A stretch of 12,570 nucleotides of DNA from Phycisphaerae bacterium (GCA_016935035.1 JAFGRR010000315.1:1-12570); one strand, 5' to 3'; counted from the stretch's first letter, positions 1-8,001 are shown. A program made the numbers and translations. Notes: generated by a model from the letters alone, not told the origin.

Positions 1-2380
1 ACGTGTAGCACATGCCACCGTTCGTATCCACAACCAAGTTGCCGGCCTCATCCTCGGCCTCCACGGTGTAGTAGTAGGTGGCATCATCGCTGAGGGACGA
101 GACAGTCACAGTCGGCGTCGTGCTGTAGCCACTACCGTAAGCAACTTGGTTCAGAGTGCCGCAACTGCTGCCATAGTGGATGATGCCGCGCACCGGCTCG
201 TCGGCGTCGAAGCCGATCGTGGCGCTGTGCGGCTGCACGTCGAGTGTCTGCACATTGAAGATGCTGGGGGGCGAGCAGTCGACGAGCGCGGTGTCGGTGA
301 CGACGACATTCGTACCGCCCTGGCCGTCATCGGCATCCACGTATGTGGCGGTGATGGTGTCGCCCTCGGCAACCAGCAGGACTCCCACGGCGTTGACGGT
401 GTTAATCGGCAGGGTGCCCTCGAAGGACGCCGATGCCACGTCGGTTTCATAGAGCGTCACGGTTTCGCCGGTGCTCTCGCTCGTGGATTCGACGGTGACG
501 TCGACAGTGTCGATGAGGTTGTCGTCGAGATTCAGGCCGCAATCGTCGACTGAAAGGATGAGGCTATCGCTACAGGCGTAGTTGTTGCGGTCGAGACTGA
601 TCTCGCCGGCGTCCGGGCAGGCGCTGGGCAAGCGCATGCTCGGGTCACCCATCAAGTTATACATCTCGAAGTAGCGGCGTGTCGTGCTCGTTGGGCCGAA
701 GTGTGCCAGGTAGCGGACGCGCGTCTCGTTGATGACCGGGCCGATCTCGGTCTTGACGTTGTCGGTGTTATCGAAAATGACGTCGAACAGGCGTTTCTCG
801 AGGATGTCGTCCTCATCCCAATAGCTCGTGACCGACGAACCGCACGAGGTGACGGCGGCCTTGTTGGGTGCGAGCACCCACGTTTCCATGAAGCACTCGG
901 TCAGCGAGTACTGGCCGGTAAGGCAGGCAAAGCTGAAGACGACGGCGTACATGTTGGTGTTGGTGAGGGCGTTGACATTGCTCTGTGTGAATTCGGGACC
1001 GTCTGCCCATTCATCGGTACTGCCGTGGCCGCTGTAGATTCCGTAGAGACGACCGTTGTTGAAAGCGGCCGTGACGTCGGAGGGGCTGGCCCCGTACGAG
1101 ACTTCGTACAGGCGGTCGAACGTGTATCCATTCGGGATCATGTAGTTGTTGATGACGTACTCGTGCGTGCCCTCGGTGATGCTGTAGTTGTCATTGCCGG
1201 CCATGAAGACAGCGCGCTTGGTGTACGCCGGGTCGGCGAGCGGGCCATTCTCATAGTAGAGGGTCTTGCTGACCATGTCCGCCACATCGCCGGACGAGCG
1301 GGCGGGGAAGCGGCCGATGGCGATGTCCGGATACCAGTCGGTGGAGCCATCCATGCACGTGTACGGCAGGTCGGTGTCTGGTGAGCCTGTGCCGCCGCCG
1401 GTCCAGTGCGGGATGGTGTTTGTGTCGCCGACGAGCAGGATGTAGTCGGGCGAGTTCGCGCCGCCCCAGAGGCTCTGGATATAGGTCTTGATCGTGCTGT
1501 TGCTCGTGCCGGAGGGAACCGAGTAGGTGCTGACAGTGAAGCCCTGGGCGGCCTTGGCGGTTGCGAAGGCCGCGATGTCTGATTCGTAGGCCTGGGCCAC
1601 GATGATGAGATAGTTGCCCGAGCCGCGCGACTGCGCCACGGGGAGGATGCCCGGGTTCAGAATACTGCTTGCGAGTCCGGGCAGTGGCGCGACGGCCGGA
1701 GCCTGCGACTTGTCGCCGGTGAACGTGAGGTCAACGGTGATCTGTGGATAGAAGGTGACGCGTTCGGCGGCCGGGTTGTACGCGACCGGTCGGACTTCGA
1801 GCAGCATGAGACGCTGGCCGCGGAAGATGCCGAGCTCGCTGATGGTGGCACGCTTGATTGGGAAGTCGGCGTCTACGGCATAGGCGGAGGTGTCATACTG
1901 CAGGACGGCGTTCTCGCGCGCGCCGGGGAGCTTCTCGATAGGAGGCTGAACCGGGATCAGGCGCAAATTCTGCCCGTCCAGCACGCCTTCAGCCACGGAA
2001 GGTGTGGTGGCGGAAGCGCTGAGCAAGACGGTCGCTCCGGGCGGTGCCACGAAAACCTCTCGCCAAACTGGAATGCGCGGGGAGCCCACCTCACCAGTGT
2101 AGGCTGCCTCGGGCCAGTCCAACTGCACGAAAACCTGGCCATCGGTCGTTTTGTGGGGCGTGAGGGTCAGGCCCGAAAAGTCGATCGTCACATTGAGTCC
2201 GGCCGCTGCGGCGCTCTGAATGTTGGCCACGGGTAACGCGGTGGTCATGTCAGGGGCGGTCGCCAGCGCGCCATTGGCAGTGGCGACCAGTGTCGTGTCC
2301 GCAGCCGCCGTGGACAGTGCCATTAGTGATACGGCGAGCATTAGCAGGCCGAATCTCAGAGGTGTTTGGTGAGAGAGCAT
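1..2380 (-). CDS. Secreted gingipain-like cysteine peptidase (C25), 3' end missing
   Basis: Open without a stop from ATG 2380 to the left edge (793 codons visible), so the C-terminus lies outside. AAGGGA (2388-2393) sits 7 nt before the ATG, which fixes the start. Residues 1-27 form a signal peptide ending in TAAA before Asp28. Residues about 28-240 resemble the C25 propeptide, with GEVGSPRIPVW near residue 96. The catalytic domain runs from about 255 (NYLIIVA) to 583 (MGDPSMRL). The expected His-Cys dyad is visible: His452 in YSGHGS and Cys486 in FSFACLTG, 34 residues apart, close to the spacing in known gingipains. An Ig-like beta domain follows (about 590-700), then a fibronectin-III-like domain (SATIGFDADEPV…YYYTVEAEDEAGN) up to the edge. 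Known role of the family: extracellular protein cleavage, often Arg- or Lys-specific; specificity cannot be read here. It is the third gene of the protease operon, 105 bp after the serine peptidase gene. A terminal dockerin-like module like those of its neighbours is expected but not visible. Confidence 0.9.
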   Translation of the reverse strand, partial: MLSHQTPLRFGLLMLAVSLMALSTAAADTTLVATANGALATAPDMTTALPVANIQSAAAAGLNVTIDFSGLTLTPHKTTDGQVFVQLDWPEAAYTGEVGSPRIPVWREVFVAPPGATVLLSASATTPSVAEGVLDGQNLRLIPVQPPIEKLPGARENAVLQYDTSAYAVDADFPIKRATISELGIFRGQRLMLLEVRPVAYNPAAERVTFYPQITVDLTFTGDKSQAPAVAPLPGLASSILNPGILPVAQSRGSGNYLIIVAQAYESDIAAFATAKAAQGFTVSTYSVPSGTSNSTIKTYIQSLWGGANSPDYILLVGDTNTIPHWTGGGTGSPDTDLPYTCMDGSTDWYPDIAIGRFPARSSGDVADMVSKTLYYENGPLADPAYTKRAVFMAGNDNYSITEGTHEYVINNYMIPNGYTFDRLYEVSYGASPSDVTAAFNNGRLYGIYSGHGSTDEWADGPEFTQSNVNALTNTNMYAVVFSFACLTGQYSLTECFMETWVLAPNKAAVTSCGSSVTSYWDEDDILEKRLFDVIFDNTDNVKTEIGPVINETRVRYLAHFGPTSTTRRYFEMYNLMGDPSMRLPSACPDAGEISLDRNNYACSDSLILSVDDCGLNLDDNLIDTVDVTVESTSESTGETVTLYETDVASASFEGTLPINTVNAVGVLLVAEGDTITATYVDADDGQGGTNVVVTDTALVDCSPPSIFNVQTLDVQPHSATIGFDADEPVRGIIHYGSSCGTLNQVAYGSGYSTTPTVTVSSLSDDATYYYTVEAEDEAGNLVVDTNGGMCYT

Positions 2381-2485
2381 TGGACTATCCCTTGCATTGT
2401 TGGGTGTTGTAGAGAGGCTTCCTTTACTCCTGATCGTCACAGCATGACGAGTTAGTTCCGGTCATTATGCAGATTCACCCGCAAG
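2381..2485. other. Intergenic spacer with small inverted repeat
   Basis: This 105-bp gap separates the serine peptidase stop from the downstream C25 start. It contains a perfect 6-bp inverted repeat, TCGTCA (2434-2439) and TGACGA (2445-2450), with a 5-base loop. In the minus-strand transcript no run of U follows the hairpin, so I do not call it a terminator. The Shine-Dalgarno of the next gene is at the left end of the gap. No convincing separate promoter was found, which favours co-transcription. Confidence 0.4.
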
Positions 2486-5014
2486 TCATTTTCCGACAAG
2501 CAGGGCGACAAAGGCGTCGATGTCGAATATGTCCACCGATTGATCGCCGTTGCAGTCCGCCAGCGTGATGTCGCACCCCGGATAGGCTTGTGCGTACGCC
2601 GGCGAGTCGGCAAGGGCCATCACGAAAGCGTCGATATCGAACACGTCCGTGCTTCCGTCACAGTTCAGGTCGCCGACTTGCGGCGGTTGCTCGCACTCAT
2701 CCGGTACGCCGTTGCCGTCGGCATCGGTCGAGACCGGTGCCAAACCGGTCATGACCGAGAGCACTACGCTGGGGTTGACGGTGGGATGATTGAATGACCA
2801 CTGGCTGCCCCAGGTGTTGTTGATCTGGAACCCGATCGTGGCCGAAGCGCCGTTGTCGAGGATGCTGTTGTCGAAGTCGGTATCGAGGTAGAGGAATTGA
2901 GCCCACACGCCGTTGATCGGCGTTTCGAAGATCTGCACCTCGAAGGTGACCTCGTCGCCGTCGAGGACGTAATCACCGGGGTAATGCGGCATGTTCCGCC
3001 ATTCAACTACCATGCGGCGATTCGGAGCGCCGCCGACGGTCATGTACCAGACTTGTCCGGTCGTGGTGTCTAGGTCGTCCCAGAATGGGAAAAGGGCGGA
3101 CCCGCCGTCGAAGGCGAGGCTGCTTGGAAGGCCGCGATTGCTGGCTGGCAGAGTCGCTTCGGCACCAAGCCCAACGGCTCCGTTGTTCCCGATCTGCACG
3201 AGCGTGTGCCCGAAGGCTGGGTCGGGAAACGGCATGGTGATGTTGGCCACGCCGTTGCGATCGAGGTTCAGCGATTGTCCGAGGGCGTACAGTTCCTGCC
3301 AGCCCAACACGGCGTCGACGTCGTTGGTCAGAGTCGGGTCGGACGGGGCGATGTCGCATTCGTCTGGGATGGCGTTGTTGTTGCAGTCCGCGCTGCTGCC
3401 GGCGGCCAATTCACAGTCATCCGGGATGTCGTTGTGCTGGCAGTCCTGGCTGATGGCGGCACGGACGTCGTACGAGTCGGGCAGTCCGTTTTCGTTGCAG
3501 TCCTGGGCGGCCGCGTATGCGTTGACCAGGCCGTAGCCGAGGATGTGGAACGGGTCGTACGTCCCGCTGGCAACGCCATAGTCCGCCGACATGAAAAGAT
3601 GATTGCGCATCTCGTCGGGCGTCCACTCCGGGTGAGCCTGCACGAGACAGGCCACGGCGCAGGCCACCAGCGGCGTCGAGAGTGACGTGCCGTCGGCGGT
3701 GGTGTAGCCCGTCGTGTTGCTGGCCGAGACCGAGTGCGTGTTGACGCCGCGCGCGACCAACTCCGGCTTGGCGCGTCCGTCGGCGGTGGGACCGTCAGAG
3801 CTGAAGCTGGCTATGGCGCCCGTGGAATCCACGGCGCCGCACGTGATGACCTGAAAGGCGTCCGACGGTGCGATGAGGTGCGACGTATAGGGCAGACCAT
3901 CATGGCCTTCGTTTCCCGCCGCCGTGCAGCAGTGCAAGCCGTTTGATGTCGCGATGTTCACAGCAATCGTCGTGACAGCAGTTTCGCCGTCGAGGTTATT
4001 CTGCGTGTACCAGTCGATGTAGCCGAGCGACGACGTGACGACGTCGGCGCCGTGCAGTTCGGCGTATTCGAGGCCGGCGACGTAGTTGTCCTCCTCGGCG
4101 GGGTATTCGCCGGCGGTGTCCTCGGTCTTGCAGAGGATGAACGAGGCGTCATAGGCGCCACCGACACACTCACCCGGCATATACGAGCCGATGCACCCGA
4201 GAATCAGCGTGCCGTGTTGGTGCTGATCGCTGGGGTCGCCGGGTTCGATGCCGACATCAGAGTCGTCGTTGATGAAGTCATGCTGGGCGATGACGTTCAG
4301 TGGGTGTTCCGGGTTGTTGAAGGCGTTGTGGTCCTGTCGGAAGCCGGTGTCGAGAATGCCGATGATGACGCCGGCGCCGGTGTAGCCGGCCTCGTGCAGG
4401 GCGAGAACGTTGATCTGTTCGAGTTGGGTGGCGGCTACACCGTAGTCCAGCCGCGCGCCGCGCACGTCGCGAGGCGTCGGGGCGGCTACCTCGGTGGCAT
4501 TCATGACGTCTATCGGATGTGACTGGGCGACCAGTTGCAGCCGGTCGACGAACGGCAGGGCGGCGATCGCCTCAATCTGCTCTTGTGTGCCGCGCACGCT
4601 GACCGCATTGAGCCAACGGCTCGTCACGCACACGCTCGCGCCGGTCGCCGCGATGTCATCGACGTATGCCGATGCCACCGGCAGGTCGTGACTGTCAAAC
4701 AGGCGTCCGCCGCGCGAGGCGTTGTCAGCGCGCAGTTGGCGTCGCTCAATCGCCCGCGGGCTGAACTCGTCGGCGACGCGATCGATCGCTGTATCGAGAG
4801 CAACCGCCGACACAGCCTTGTCGCTCAGAAAGACCCAGGCCTTGACCGCGTCGCCCGAGTCGGCCAGGCGAGCGACGAGCGCCGGCGACAGCTTGGTCGA
4901 AGGCGCGGCGACTTCCTGATGCCGGGCAATATCCTGTGATGCAAATCCCGTGGCCGACACGAGCAGACCGAGCAGCCAGCCGGCATGCACGCGGCCGCGA
5001 ATCCGATGTATCAC
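2486..5014 (-). CDS. Secreted subtilisin-family serine peptidase (S8) with Ca-binding repeats and dockerin-like C-terminus
   Basis: 842 residues. The start is GTG at 5014: the ATG two bases upstream is followed at once by TGA, and AAGGAG (5021-5026) is 6 nt from the GTG. A signal peptide covers residues 1 to about 25 (RIRGR, then a hydrophobic stretch ending GFA). Residues about 40-165 look like an inhibitor-type prodomain. The subtilase domain spans about 195-505 with the full triad: Asp222 in GILDTG, His267 in HQHGT, Ser444 in DGTSLSTP; the oxyanion Asn368 is in AAGNEG. Next come three acidic Cys-containing repeats (505-555), a beta-rich domain of the PFWDDLD/VVEWRNMPHY type that resembles nidogen-like modules (about 570-755), a fourth acidic repeat (764-775), and a dockerin-like module (781-840). 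Expected role: calcium-stabilised extracellular protein degradation. It is the middle gene of the operon, and its translation start can pair with the end of the upstream gene. The catalytic assignment is very secure; the roles of the C-terminal modules are inferred. Confidence 0.95.
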   Translation of the reverse strand: MIHRIRGRVHAGWLLGLLVSATGFASQDIARHQEVAAPSTKLSPALVARLADSGDAVKAWVFLSDKAVSAVALDTAIDRVADEFSPRAIERRQLRADNASRGGRLFDSHDLPVASAYVDDIAATGASVCVTSRWLNAVSVRGTQEQIEAIAALPFVDRLQLVAQSHPIDVMNATEVAAPTPRDVRGARLDYGVAATQLEQINVLALHEAGYTGAGVIIGILDTGFRQDHNAFNNPEHPLNVIAQHDFINDDSDVGIEPGDPSDQHQHGTLILGCIGSYMPGECVGGAYDASFILCKTEDTAGEYPAEEDNYVAGLEYAELHGADVVTSSLGYIDWYTQNNLDGETAVTTIAVNIATSNGLHCCTAAGNEGHDGLPYTSHLIAPSDAFQVITCGAVDSTGAIASFSSDGPTADGRAKPELVARGVNTHSVSASNTTGYTTADGTSLSTPLVACAVACLVQAHPEWTPDEMRNHLFMSADYGVASGTYDPFHILGYGLVNAYAAAQDCNENGLPDSYDVRAAISQDCQHNDIPDDCELAAGSSADCNNNAIPDECDIAPSDPTLTNDVDAVLGWQELYALGQSLNLDRNGVANITMPFPDPAFGHTLVQIGNNGAVGLGAEATLPASNRGLPSSLAFDGGSALFPFWDDLDTTTGQVWYMTVGGAPNRRMVVEWRNMPHYPGDYVLDGDEVTFEVQIFETPINGVWAQFLYLDTDFDNSILDNGASATIGFQINNTWGSQWSFNHPTVNPSVVLSVMTGLAPVSTDADGNGVPDECEQPPQVGDLNCDGSTDVFDIDAFVMALADSPAYAQAYPGCDITLADCNGDQSVDIFDIDAFVALLVGK
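2489..2674 (-). other. Dockerin-like module of the serine peptidase
   Basis: The module encodes residues 781-842. It has two F-hand-like loops, DLNCDGSTDVFDIDAF and DCNGDQSVDIFDIDAF, joined by a linker ending in PGCDITLA. The first loop keeps the classic D-x-N/D-x-D-G pattern; the second has Gln where Gly is usual. It aligns along its whole length with the module at 5090-5275. Dockerins in cellulosomes bind cohesins, but planctomycete proteins carry such domains commonly without an obvious cohesin partner, so the role here (sorting, surface attachment or complex formation) is open. Confidence 0.8.
2690..2725 (-). repeat. Fourth acidic Ca-binding repeat of the serine peptidase
   Basis: This encodes DADGNGVPDECE (residues 764-775). 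It has the same pattern as the three repeats at 3350-3502 but is separated from them by the PFWDDLD beta domain, so the beta domain appears to sit inside the repeat series. Confidence 0.6.
3350..3502 (-). repeat. Three thrombospondin-3-like acidic repeats in the serine peptidase
   Basis: This encodes residues 505-555 as three units: DCNENGLPDSYDV, DCQHNDIPDDCEL and DCNNNAIPDECDI, with short spacers. The alternating Asp/Asn pattern and paired Cys are typical of calcium-binding linkers in planctomycete secreted proteins. They probably stiffen the stalk between the protease and the beta domain in a calcium-dependent way (inferred). Confidence 0.7.
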
Positions 5015-5087
5015 ATTGATCTCCTTATCACATAGTCACGCAATGATGCCTGATGCCGGCGGCACCGCGGCGCTGGATGAGATCAAT
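5015..5087 (-). promoter_or_regulatory. Inverted repeat pairing upstream stop with downstream Shine-Dalgarno (putative coupling hairpin)
   Basis: On the minus strand, AUUGAUCUC (5087-5079) is perfectly complementary to GAGAUCAAU (5023-5015). The first arm begins with the last base of the UGA stop of the C25 gene. The second arm contains the GAG of the AAGGAG Shine-Dalgarno and ends directly before the GUG start of the S8 gene. The roughly 55-base interior is GC-rich and can fold further. If formed in mRNA, it would hide the S8 ribosome site until a ribosome ends translation of the C25 gene and opens the first arm. The sequence match is direct; regulation is inferred. Confidence 0.5.
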
Positions 5088-7897
5088 CAGTTGCCAGTGA
5101 TCAGTGCCACGAACGCGCTGATGTCAAACACGTCAACGTAGCCGTCCTCGTTGCAGTCGGCGAGGCTGATGTTGCAGTCCGGATGTGCGATGGCGTACTC
5201 GGGCGCCGACGTAACGGCCAGAACAAACGCGTCCACGTCGAACACGTCAGCCGCACCGTCACAATTGAGATCGCCGAGTTGCTGCGTGTACTCGCAACTC
5301 AGCGCCGTGATCGCGAATTCGTCGAGGGCGGCCTCCACGATTGAGCCGTCACCCTCGTCACCCGCGATGAAACGCATCTGAATCTGGGCGGTCGGCGTGA
5401 CGAAGTCGGCGACATTGAACTCGTGGTAGTACCAGCCGCCGGCGGTCTCCGATCCGGTCGGGCCGACAGTCTCGACACTGACCCACGATGCACCCGAGTC
5501 GTTCGATATGTCAATGTAGAACGTGTCGGTATTGGGAGTCGAGCCTGCGTCGTTGCAGTACCAGCGGTAGTAGCTGATGACTGCGTCGCCGGTGTCCGAC
5601 AGATCGAACACGGGCGAGAAGAGCGTTGTGTGGCCACCGTCAACGTCGTAGCTGCCGACGCCGCTACCGGCGTTGCCATCGGTGACGTAGCACATCGTGC
5701 CGTTGGCGGAGACGTCGTTACCGGGTTGGGCGTCGGTTGCTTGGGGTGCCATACGCCCCCAGACTCCGGTCGTGGCCGTATCGCCGGGATCGCCGACGAT
5801 CCATCCCTGGTCTGACTCGAAATCGTGCTGGGCGAAGATGGTGAGTGTTCCGACCTGGGTGGTGTAGGCCGTGGTCGGGGCGTCCGCGGGGCTCAGCACG
5901 GTCGAACCGCCGTCGCCGCCGGCGCTGAAGTAGAACTCGGGGCTATCGCCGCAAGCGGCGGGCGGCAGCGTTGCCTGATAGAGGTCGCCGCCCAGGGCGC
6001 TCAGCGAGTAGGCCTGGAAGCCATCGCCGGCGGAAGCGCGGTAGTACAACGTGCCGCTGCCGCTGACATACAGTTCGGCGCCATCGACGATCTGCACGGT
6101 GATCGGAGTCGCCGTGCCGGGATCGACGTAATCTGGCGTGCCGTCTGGCAGCGTCATGGTCAGGGGCGCCGGCTGGGCGGTGCCGACGACGCGCAGTGAT
6201 GGGTCGCCGAAGACGTGCCAGGTGTTGAACATGTTGATGCCGTCGCTGCCGTACTCGTCCATCATCTGGCACGATCCGCCGTAGCATAGCGCGCCGAAGG
6301 TGACGTATTCCTCGGCACACAGCAGGTCTACGCATTCGTCCTGGGCACACATCGGCGAATTCCACGACTGATTGATCGACGAGGCATAGATGCCGATCGC
6401 GCCGGTCGGCTCGGTGCCGTTGGTGGCGCGCATCCAGGCCTCGGCGAAGCACGTGTAGCCGTCGAAGTCGCCGTTTACGCATGCTACGTCGAAGATGAAC
6501 GGCAGCATGTTGTTGTTCGTCAGGGCGTTAACGTTGGTGACAGAGAAACCCGTCGTGCTCCACGCCGTCGTGCTGCCGTGGCCGACATATGTGATCAGGC
6601 CGCGGCCGGCATTGACCGACGCCGAGACTTGGGCGGCTGAAACGCCGGGGTCAAAGATCTGGTCAACCTGCGTGTAGCCGTGGTTCAGTAGGTCGGTGCG
6701 CATGTTATTGGAGTGCTGGATGTCGCTTTCGCCGTCATCGCCTAGTGAACCGCCGCCCTCGGCGGATGCGATGCAGGTCGCTTTCCAGAACCAGTCCTGC
6801 TGCGTCGCGGGCAGCTCTTCGTATTCGATTGTGCGCAGAACCTGTGTGTCAACCTGCGCCGAACTCTCGGCGGAGAAACGCCCGACGAAGATGTCAGGAT
6901 AGTCATCACTGCCGGCGAGTTTTGAGTACGATGGGTCGGATGCGCCGCCCGAAGCCGACGGTGTTGCGACCTGGGTGTAGTCGCCGACCAGCAGCACGAA
7001 CGCGAGATCGCTCGTGTTGTACACGTTCTGGATGTAGCTCTTGATGCTCGTCGAGTTATTGCCGATCGTCGAGACGCCGACGGCGGTCGTGTTGATGCCG
7101 ATCGCGTTCTTGTGATCGACGAGCGGTTGAATGTTGCTGAGCCAACTGTCGTAGCAGATGATCAGCATGTCGCCGGTTTCATCAAGCTGGGCGTAGCGCA
7201 CGTTGGCGTCGTAGTTGATGAAGTGCTGCGCGCAGATCTGGTCGAACGATATGTGCTGTTTTGCCGGGCGCTGCGTCAGGGCGTTGACCTGTGCCGGGCC
7301 GACGGGCACCAGTTCGATCGTCACGGACGAATAGACCCGTAGCGTTCGAGTGACGGGGTTGTATTGCAGCGGATTGAGGTCGATGACCACGCCGCGATAG
7401 TCACGCAGGATGTACGGCTCACGCAGACTCGCGATGGGGCCGGGGAAGAACGCGTCGGTCTCGTACGCCTTCCCGAACGCATACGGCACGGTTGCCGGGT
7501 CGATCGTGCGGGGCAGCGGCCCCTTGGACGGGGCGACGTCGATCTCAGTGATCTCGGAGTACTCGGCGGCGATGACACGCAGCTCCATCTCGGCGTCGTC
7601 CGGGATAATGACGCTACGGCAGACATTCGCCAGGTCGGGAGTGCCAAGCTGCTCAATCGGGCTTTCGTCGCCGAGCAGCACACGCTCGTACGCGGCTCCA
7701 TCGATAACCACGGTTTCTGTTGAATAATCCAGCACGCCGTAGCTGACGACAATGCCATCCGCCGAACTCTCGCGCACGGCGACACTTACAGGTGAGTCGC
7801 CGCTGTCGGCCACCACCGCTGGTGCGGCAATCACGATGGTCAGCAGTAGGGGCGCTATCATTCGGAGAACTCGTAGACGTTGGCGCGGGCTGGACAT
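5087..7897 (-). CDS. Secreted gingipain-like cysteine peptidase (C25) with dockerin-like C-terminus
   Basis: 936 residues. I chose ATG 7897 because GGAGGAGGA (7905-7913) lies 7 nt upstream and the protein then starts with a good signal peptide (RQRLRVLR, hydrophobic core, cleavage near Ala30). The frame stays open to an ATG at 7966, but that adds 23 polar residues with no secretion logic and would start at the predicted transcription start. Residues about 31-235 form a C25-type propeptide; the catalytic domain is about 240-570, ending FGDPSLRV. The dyad is His440 in YVGHGS and Cys473 in FDVACVNG, 33 residues apart, the classic gingipain arrangement. Then come an Ig-like beta domain (about 573-680), a jelly-roll/MAM-like domain (about 692-864; starts HDFESDQGW, contains SYYRWY and GGWYYHEFNV), and a dockerin-like module (875-936). 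Expected role: extracellular proteolysis. It is the first gene of the operon, 72 bp from the serine peptidase. It is a distant paralogue of the C25 protein at the left edge. Family call is secure; substrate specificity is unknown. Confidence 0.95.
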   Translation of the reverse strand: MSSPRQRLRVLRMIAPLLLTIVIAAPAVVADSGDSPVSVAVRESSADGIVVSYGVLDYSTETVVIDGAAYERVLLGDESPIEQLGTPDLANVCRSVIIPDDAEMELRVIAAEYSEITEIDVAPSKGPLPRTIDPATVPYAFGKAYETDAFFPGPIASLREPYILRDYRGVVIDLNPLQYNPVTRTLRVYSSVTIELVPVGPAQVNALTQRPAKQHISFDQICAQHFINYDANVRYAQLDETGDMLIICYDSWLSNIQPLVDHKNAIGINTTAVGVSTIGNNSTSIKSYIQNVYNTSDLAFVLLVGDYTQVATPSASGGASDPSYSKLAGSDDYPDIFVGRFSAESSAQVDTQVLRTIEYEELPATQQDWFWKATCIASAEGGGSLGDDGESDIQHSNNMRTDLLNHGYTQVDQIFDPGVSAAQVSASVNAGRGLITYVGHGSTTAWSTTGFSVTNVNALTNNNMLPFIFDVACVNGDFDGYTCFAEAWMRATNGTEPTGAIGIYASSINQSWNSPMCAQDECVDLLCAEEYVTFGALCYGGSCQMMDEYGSDGINMFNTWHVFGDPSLRVVGTAQPAPLTMTLPDGTPDYVDPGTATPITVQIVDGAELYVSGSGTLYYRASAGDGFQAYSLSALGGDLYQATLPPAACGDSPEFYFSAGGDGGSTVLSPADAPTTAYTTQVGTLTIFAQHDFESDQGWIVGDPGDTATTGVWGRMAPQATDAQPGNDVSANGTMCYVTDGNAGSGVGSYDVDGGHTTLFSPVFDLSDTGDAVISYYRWYCNDAGSTPNTDTFYIDISNDSGASWVSVETVGPTGSETAGGWYYHEFNVADFVTPTAQIQMRFIAGDEGDGSIVEAALDEFAITALSCEYTQQLGDLNCDGAADVFDVDAFVLAVTSAPEYAIAHPDCNISLADCNEDGYVDVFDISAFVALITGN
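5090..5275 (-). other. Dockerin-like module of the first C25 peptidase
   Basis: Encodes the last 62 residues. The two calcium-loop segments are DLNCDGAADVFDVDAF and DCNEDGYVDVFDISAF, with a linker ending PDCNISLA. Unlike the copy in the serine peptidase, both loops keep the Gly at loop position 6. The close match to the module at 2489-2674 within one operon shows that two unrelated protease folds carry the same tag. Confidence 0.8.
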
Positions 7898-7972
7898 ATT
7901 GCCATCCTCCTCCGTGGTGACGGATTGGGCGGAAGTGTGGGACCGGGACCTAGGGCAACTGCTCACGTCCCC

Positions 7973-8001
7973 AGAATACCCATCCCGGGTACCTTAATCA
8001 A
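7973..8001 (-). promoter_or_regulatory. Putative sigma70 promoter of the protease operon
   Basis: On the minus strand, TTGATT (8001-7996) is followed by exactly 17 bases and TATTCT (7978-7973). Each hexamer matches four of six consensus bases. The predicted transcription start is near 7965, giving a leader of about 68 nt before the ATG at 7897 and excluding the alternative start at 7966. Planctomycete promoters are poorly defined, so this is a moderate call. Confidence 0.4.

Noticed and set aside
146..1384. Long plus-strand frames opposite the first C25 gene (146-553 and 701-1384)
   Set aside because: They lie entirely antisense to a gene with a signal peptide and catalytic motifs, lack ribosome sites and recognisable domains, and are typical of GC-rich shadow frames.
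2434..2450. Inverted repeat TCGTCA/TGACGA as a transcription terminator
   Set aside because: The stem is only 6 bp and no U-run follows in the direction of transcription.
3350..3502. Tandem DNA repeats recalling a CRISPR array or VNTR
   Set aside because: The periodicity is at the protein level (acidic calcium-binding repeats) with irregular spacing and divergent DNA; there are no uniform spacers.
4052..4939. Plus-strand frames opposite the serine peptidase (4052-4522, 4535-4939)
   Set aside because: Antisense to conserved subtilase motifs; low-complexity Val/Gly/Arg-rich translations with no family resemblance.
7898..7966. Extended start of the first C25 gene at 7966
   Set aside because: The extra 23 residues would precede a complete signal peptide, and the strong GGAGGAGGA site serves the ATG at 7897.
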